Shown here: positions 42,363 to 45,682 of the stretch, one piece after another
Layout: each line of letters starts with the position of its first letter
Position numbering within the stretch: position 1 is the first letter of the stretch
Position numbers and translations under genes: made by a program
Notes under the pieces: generated by a model
Told to the model about the DNA's origin: nothing
Seen by the model: only the letters and a program-made list of their open reading frames with translations
Database searches by the model: none
Source of the DNA: Bacteroidales bacterium
Lineage (GTDB): Bacteria > Bacteroidota > Bacteroidia > Bacteroidales > UBA12170
NCBI GenBank assembly: GCA_016744655.1
Contig: JADGDY010000015.1
Coordinates: 1-45,682 of the forward strand
Length of the DNA stretch: 45,682 nt
Direction of reading: 5' to 3'

Positions 42363-43307
42363 ATGTCCTTAAATCAAAGAGTAGAAGAACTATATAAAGA
42401 CCAACTGAAGCCAAAGCTCAGTAAATTAGAAAAAGACAGGAGTGCTATTAAAAAGAAAATTATTTTAGTAAGCTTATTAGCCATCCCATTTTTTTTGATT
42501 CCTTTTTTCATCAGAAATCAAATAGGTGTTTGGGCTTTAATGGTAATCAGTTTTTTGGTGATTATGATTATTTTAGTGAGAGCATTAGTTTCTTATTATA
42601 ATTATCGACATCAGTTTAAAGAAATCGTGATAAAGGAATTGGTGAATATAATAAATCCTCAGTTTAAATACGATCCCTATGACCATATCAATGTATTTGA
42701 GTTTAATAAGGCTAAAATGTTTGCTAAAGGAGAACGGGCAATAGGAGACGATTTGGTAAAAGGGAGAATAGAGAAAACTGAGTTCGAGTTTAGTGAAATA
42801 AAAGTTGGGCAGGGTACACAAAATTCCCAACAAAGTAAACAAAGTTATTTTTTTAGAGGATTGTTTTTTTATGCAGATTTCAATAAGAAATTAAATGGGG
42901 AGACCTTTGTAAGTCCCGATAAGGCAGAGAGGTTATTGGGTAAGATGGGTCAGAAATTGCAGAGTAAAAGTAGTAAAGGCCAACTCGTAAAACTCGAAAA
43001 CTCAGCTTTCGAAAAAATGTATGTAGTACATTCCAATGATCAAACCGAAGCAAGATATATTCTCACACCAAAAATGATGGAAGCTATGGTGAATATTCGT
43101 GAAAAGCATCCTCTCAATTTTCATTTTAGCTTTGTGGATCAGAGAGTAAATTGCACCATAGAATTCAATAAGAATCTATTTGAGCCCGTAATTTGGGGCA
43201 AAGGATTACAGCTTTCCGATGTGGAGTATTTCTATAATTTACTGGAACTTATAGAGACTATTATCAAAGAAATGAATTTGAATTTGAGGATATGGACGGT
43301 GGAATAA
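42363..43307 (+). CDS. DUF3137 membrane protein, copy 4
   Basis: A 314-residue protein with the family plan: N-terminal helix (NQRVEELYKDQLKPKLSKLEKDRSAI), two transmembrane helices (about 31-50 and 53-73), and a soluble domain with QFKYDPYDHINVFEFNKAKMF, IGDDLVKGRIEKTEFEFSEIKVG, FRGLFFYADFNKKLNGETFVSPDKAERLLG, VVHSNDQTEARYILTPKMMEAMVNIREKH, HFSFVDQRVNCTIEFNKNLFEP and a C-terminal NLNLRIWTVE. It is separated from the rest of the island by a hairpin and followed by its own strong terminator, so it may be expressed apart. Confidence 0.85.
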   Translation: MSLNQRVEELYKDQLKPKLSKLEKDRSAIKKKIILVSLLAIPFFLIPFFIRNQIGVWALMVISFLVIMIILVRALVSYYNYRHQFKEIVIKELVNIINPQFKYDPYDHINVFEFNKAKMFAKGERAIGDDLVKGRIEKTEFEFSEIKVGQGTQNSQQSKQSYFFRGLFFYADFNKKLNGETFVSPDKAERLLGKMGQKLQSKSSKGQLVKLENSAFEKMYVVHSNDQTEARYILTPKMMEAMVNIREKHPLNFHFSFVDQRVNCTIEFNKNLFEPVIWGKGLQLSDVEYFYNLLELIETIIKEMNLNLRIWTVE

Positions 43308-43433
43308 TACTGACCTAAGTTTGGAAAATTACATTTACAAAAATACAGGATGAATAAATAGAGTAATATGACGGGTGATAATGATGGGAAAAATATTCAA
43401 ATACAATTGAAATTTTCTCTATTATCGTTATTG

Positions 43434-43470
43434 GAACCTGAACTATTCACAGGGATTCAGGTTCTGTTTT
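43434..43470 (+). terminator. Terminator after DUF3137 copy 4
   Basis: Perfect 9-bp stem GAACCTGAA (43434-43442) with TTCAGGTTC (43456-43464), 13-base loop, followed by TGTTTT. It lies 126 bases after the stop codon and marks the right border of the island. Confidence 0.75.
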
Positions 43471-43850
43471 CAGATAAGAGAATCAAGCATAATTGGTCTA
43501 TTATTTAGAGGAGGTGAAAACCAAAACAAATTCCTATAATCATTTTAGATACTAGAGAATTAAAATGTATTTATGCCAATTGAAAACCATATTGATTAAT
43601 ACAAATCGTTTCTATTTCTCTTTCCTTTTAAAAGAAATTAAATATTTGGAGAAGTATAACGCTCTATTGAAAAGGTTTTTAGCAGAAAAAGAGATAGAGG
43701 CATTTAAAAATGAATCTGTTAAAAAAGAAGTGGTCCTAAGCGAAAAAAAGAATTGGGTTTAAACCTAATGTAGCTTTCGGTATTTAAAGGGTGAATAAGC
43801 ATTAATATCAACTCAAAAGGAATCACACAGGCAGAAAGTTGGCTGATCAA
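43471..43850. other. Gene-poor stretch between the island and aspD
   Basis: Apart from the low-confidence frame at 43565-43762 there is no convincing gene. A purine-rich AGAGGAGGTGAAAA lies at about 43507-43520, like a strong ribosome site, but no start codon follows at a workable distance. The stretch ends at the bidirectional hairpin 43852-43886, so a short transcript from here is possible. Confidence 0.4.
43565..43762 (+). CDS. Possible small protein (65 residues), low confidence
   Basis: The frame starts with MYLCQLKTILINTNRFYF and continues as a lysine/glutamate-rich helical stretch (KEIKYLEKYNALLKRFLAEKEIEAFKNESVKKEV), more protein-like than most random frames in this AT-rich DNA. There is no ribosome site directly before the ATG. 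A strong terminator follows at 43852. It may be a chance open frame. Confidence 0.25.
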   Translation: MYLCQLKTILINTNRFYFSFLLKEIKYLEKYNALLKRFLAEKEIEAFKNESVKKEVVLSEKKNWV

Positions 43851-43851
43851 C

Positions 43852-43889
43852 AAAACCCAGTAACAATCCTAATGTTACTGGGTTTTTTT
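43852..43889. terminator. Bidirectional terminator before aspD
   Basis: Perfect 14-bp stem AAAACCCAGTAACA (43852-43865) with TGTTACTGGGTTTT (43873-43886), 7-base loop, with T-runs at the 3' side on the + strand and A/T pairs on the other. It lies 30 bases past the aspD stop on - and so can end the aspT-aspD transcript as well as any + strand transcript from the island side. Confidence 0.88.
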
Positions 43890-43916
43890 AATTTAGTTTT
43901 CTTTGAGTGTGATTAG

Positions 43917-45512
43917 CTATCTATCTTGATATTCAGCATAGTATTCTTCTAAAATAACAAATTCTAAGATTCTAATCTTTTCAAAATCTTCAGCAAAAGA
44001 ATTGGCTAAAGATAATCTTAAAGTCCAATCAGGTCCATCAAATCCACCACCCGGCATAGCGATAATAGCCTTTTCTTCAGCTAGTCTGATAACAGGATCC
44101 AATGGATCATAGTTTTCTGAAATCCACTGTGCAAAGTCGGCGTTATATTTATCAGTTGCTAATTTCAAGAAATCGATTAAAATATAGTAGAAAGCAGCAT
44201 CAGGATTGTCCATTGAGACAATAGGGGAACCAGGAAGGTTTTCAATGATCTTTTTATATCGCCTTCTCACTATTCCTTTGGCATCATTTTTATAATTATT
44301 GTCGGTATCTTGAAGAGCAGCTAAAGAGAATAGAACCATCTGAATTTGTTGTGGAGTAGATAGACCAGCTGTATGATTTAATGCAACAGCACGGCTGTCA
44401 GCCACAAATCTGTCAATCATTTTAATAGAGTCAGGTTCAAGAGAAATAGATTCATAGCGTTTTCTTAATTCTACTTTTTCCTCCTCCGGAAGTTTGGTTA
44501 TCATTTCATCAAAGATATTGTCTTCATGAAGGGCTATGGTACCGAGTCTCCATCCTGTAGCTCCAAAATATTTTGAATAGGAATAAACCAGAATCGTATG
44601 CTTTGGTGCTTTTACAGCTAAGGAGATAAAGTTATCGGTAAAGGTTCCATAAACATCATCAGTTAATAAGATCAAATCGTTTCTATCATTAGCTATTGCA
44701 GCAATTTTGTCTAATGTCTCTTCATTCAATTTTATTGAAGGAGGATTACTTGGATTGACTAAGAAAAATGCTTTTACTTTAGGATCCTTTAGCTTTTCAA
44801 TCTCCGAATCCGGAATTTGCCAACCAGCTTCTTCTTTAGCATTCACCTCAATCAAGCTTAAGTCATAGTCTTTTAGTTCCGGCATCTCAATGTAAGGTGT
44901 AAAAATAGGTGCTCCAATGGCAATGGTATCTCCAGGCTTAAGAAATTTGTTGGCTTTTAAAGTATTAAAAATATAAACCATGGCCGCAGTTCCTCCTTCA
45001 ACTGCAAAAATGTCAAATTTCCCAGGAGGTGGAATCTGACCTGCACTCATTTCTTGCATCAAATAGGCATGTACAATGGTTTCCGAATGCTTGAGCATCC
45101 TATCTGGAACAGGGTAGTTGTCGCCCAATATGCCATCTACCCATTCCACCATTAAATCATCATGTTTAATATTGTAAGTTGATGTGGCAAACTGGAATAA
45201 GTCATTTAGATATTGTAGGCCTATAGTATTTTTATTTAGTGCTAAGTATTTTTCAAATCGTTTTGCAATCCCTTCTTTTTCGGCTTGTCCACCAAATCCA
45301 TCTAACTCTTGAAATTGTCTTTTAGATTCCTCTAAGGCGAATAAACCCAATTGGAAAAAGGCATCTCTAGGTTTTGTAGCTACCCAGTTTGGGTTTCCTC
45401 TTCCCGCATTAATCATTGAATAATCATGTCTTTTGTTTGCTAACTCTATGAGCTTATTTTTAATTTCAAATGGACTCAGTTGGCTTAATGTTTTTTCGTC
45501 AGATTTTTTCAT
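43917..45512 (-). CDS. aspD: Aspartate 4-decarboxylase (bifunctional aspartate aminotransferase)
   Basis: A 531-residue PLP enzyme of fold type I that converts L-aspartate to L-alanine and CO2. Visible are NAGRGNPNWVATKPRDAFFQLG near the N-terminus, a substrate loop FFLVNPSNPPSIKLNEE, LLTDDVYGTF (pyridine-N aspartate and neighbouring tyrosine), and the PLP lysine in VYSYSKYFGATGWRLG. The long size and N-terminal extension separate it from ordinary aminotransferases (about 400 residues) and match AspD. It lies 35 bases after the aspartate:alanine antiporter gene on the same strand. Together they export alanine for aspartate and consume a cytosolic proton, generating proton-motive force. The leader (TAACACATTATTT) resembles other leaders here. 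Confidence 0.93.
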   Translation of the reverse strand: MKKSDEKTLSQLSPFEIKNKLIELANKRHDYSMINAGRGNPNWVATKPRDAFFQLGLFALEESKRQFQELDGFGGQAEKEGIAKRFEKYLALNKNTIGLQYLNDLFQFATSTYNIKHDDLMVEWVDGILGDNYPVPDRMLKHSETIVHAYLMQEMSAGQIPPPGKFDIFAVEGGTAAMVYIFNTLKANKFLKPGDTIAIGAPIFTPYIEMPELKDYDLSLIEVNAKEEAGWQIPDSEIEKLKDPKVKAFFLVNPSNPPSIKLNEETLDKIAAIANDRNDLILLTDDVYGTFTDNFISLAVKAPKHTILVYSYSKYFGATGWRLGTIALHEDNIFDEMITKLPEEEKVELRKRYESISLEPDSIKMIDRFVADSRAVALNHTAGLSTPQQIQMVLFSLAALQDTDNNYKNDAKGIVRRRYKKIIENLPGSPIVSMDNPDAAFYYILIDFLKLATDKYNADFAQWISENYDPLDPVIRLAEEKAIIAMPGGGFDGPDWTLRLSLANSFAEDFEKIRILEFVILEEYYAEYQDR

Positions 45513-45547
45513 ATTAGTTTCTTTTAAATAATGTGTTAGCTATATTT

Positions 45548-45682
45548 TTATGACATGATTGCTATAATGATTGGTCCCCATAGTGTGAGGAAGATATTTG
45601 CAACAGCATAGGTCATGGTGAATGTTGGAGTTCCGCTAGAGTTTCCTGCTTTTTCGAGCAAAGCAGCATAGCCAGGGTTCGC
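45548..45682 (-). CDS. aspT: C-terminal end of an aspartate:alanine antiporter (partial)
   Basis: The last 44 codons, read from the right edge, give ANPGYAALLEKAGNSSGTP, then FTMTYAVANIFLTLWGPIIIAIMS, a hydrophobic segment ending in the membrane, with a TAA stop at 45548-45550. The TMTYAVANIFLTLWGPII pattern and the position directly upstream of aspD identify the AspT/YidE-type aspartate:alanine exchanger. Most of the gene lies outside the window. Confidence 0.75.
   Translation of the reverse strand, partial: ANPGYAALLEKAGNSSGTPTFTMTYAVANIFLTLWGPIIIAIMS

Noticed and set aside
1-45682. tRNA, rRNA or complete insertion-sequence genes
   Set aside because: Scanning the spacers by eye showed no cloverleaf with a GGTTCGAATCC-type arm, no rRNA segment and no transposase or integrase reading frame. 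A covariance-model search would be needed to exclude small RNAs fully.

Overview
The window looks like a chromosomal segment of an AT-rich, probably anaerobic or microaerobic member of the Bacteroidota. Evidence: a type IX secretion (T9SS) C-terminal sorting domain at the left edge, two TonB-receptor/DUF4249 loci, many short lipoproteins, FISUMP and PKD domains, promoter boxes of the TAnnTTTG type, and mostly A-rich rather than Shine-Dalgarno leaders. A [FeFe]-hydrogenase maturase (HydF) and an aspartate decarboxylation/antiport pair suggest fermentative metabolism. The genus cannot be fixed from sequence alone.

Layout. 1-4.2 kb: end of a T9SS-exported protein, an aspartate ammonia-lyase, hydF and a short-chain dehydrogenase. 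4.4-7.8 kb: a c-type haem protein, cardiolipin synthase and a membrane-anchored metallophosphoesterase. 7.8-9.3 kb: a gene-poor stretch with two tiny membrane-protein genes (33 and 44 codons) that share a leader and have strong ribosome binding sites. 9.3-11.9 kb: tadA, galK and a MORN-repeat protein. 12.0-15.9 kb: a molybdate operon (modE-like regulator, modA, Mop protein, modB, modC) interrupted by a four-helix-bundle (23S rRNA intervening-sequence type) gene and by a local family of AT-rich direct and inverted repeats; a 7+7 palindrome sits at its presumed transcription start.

16.0-30.0 kb: a TonB receptor plus DUF4249 lipoprotein on +, then on - a YgiQ-type radical SAM protein, a DUF900-like hydrolase, and a tightly coupled operon of an unknown exported protein, an STN-containing TonB receptor, two tandem DUF4249 paralogues and an MG2/plug-like protein.

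30.1-43.3 kb: thirteen + strand genes, after a small outer-membrane protein, form an island in which LemA and four DUF3137 membrane proteins (one very divergent) alternate with lipoproteins and exported proteins of unknown function. Three genes there carry the same 12-base leader motif exactly 8 bases before the start codon. This island is the best candidate for an undescribed envelope system. 43.9 kb to the end: aspartate 4-decarboxylase and the tail of an aspartate:alanine antiporter on -, a proton-motive aspartate cycle.
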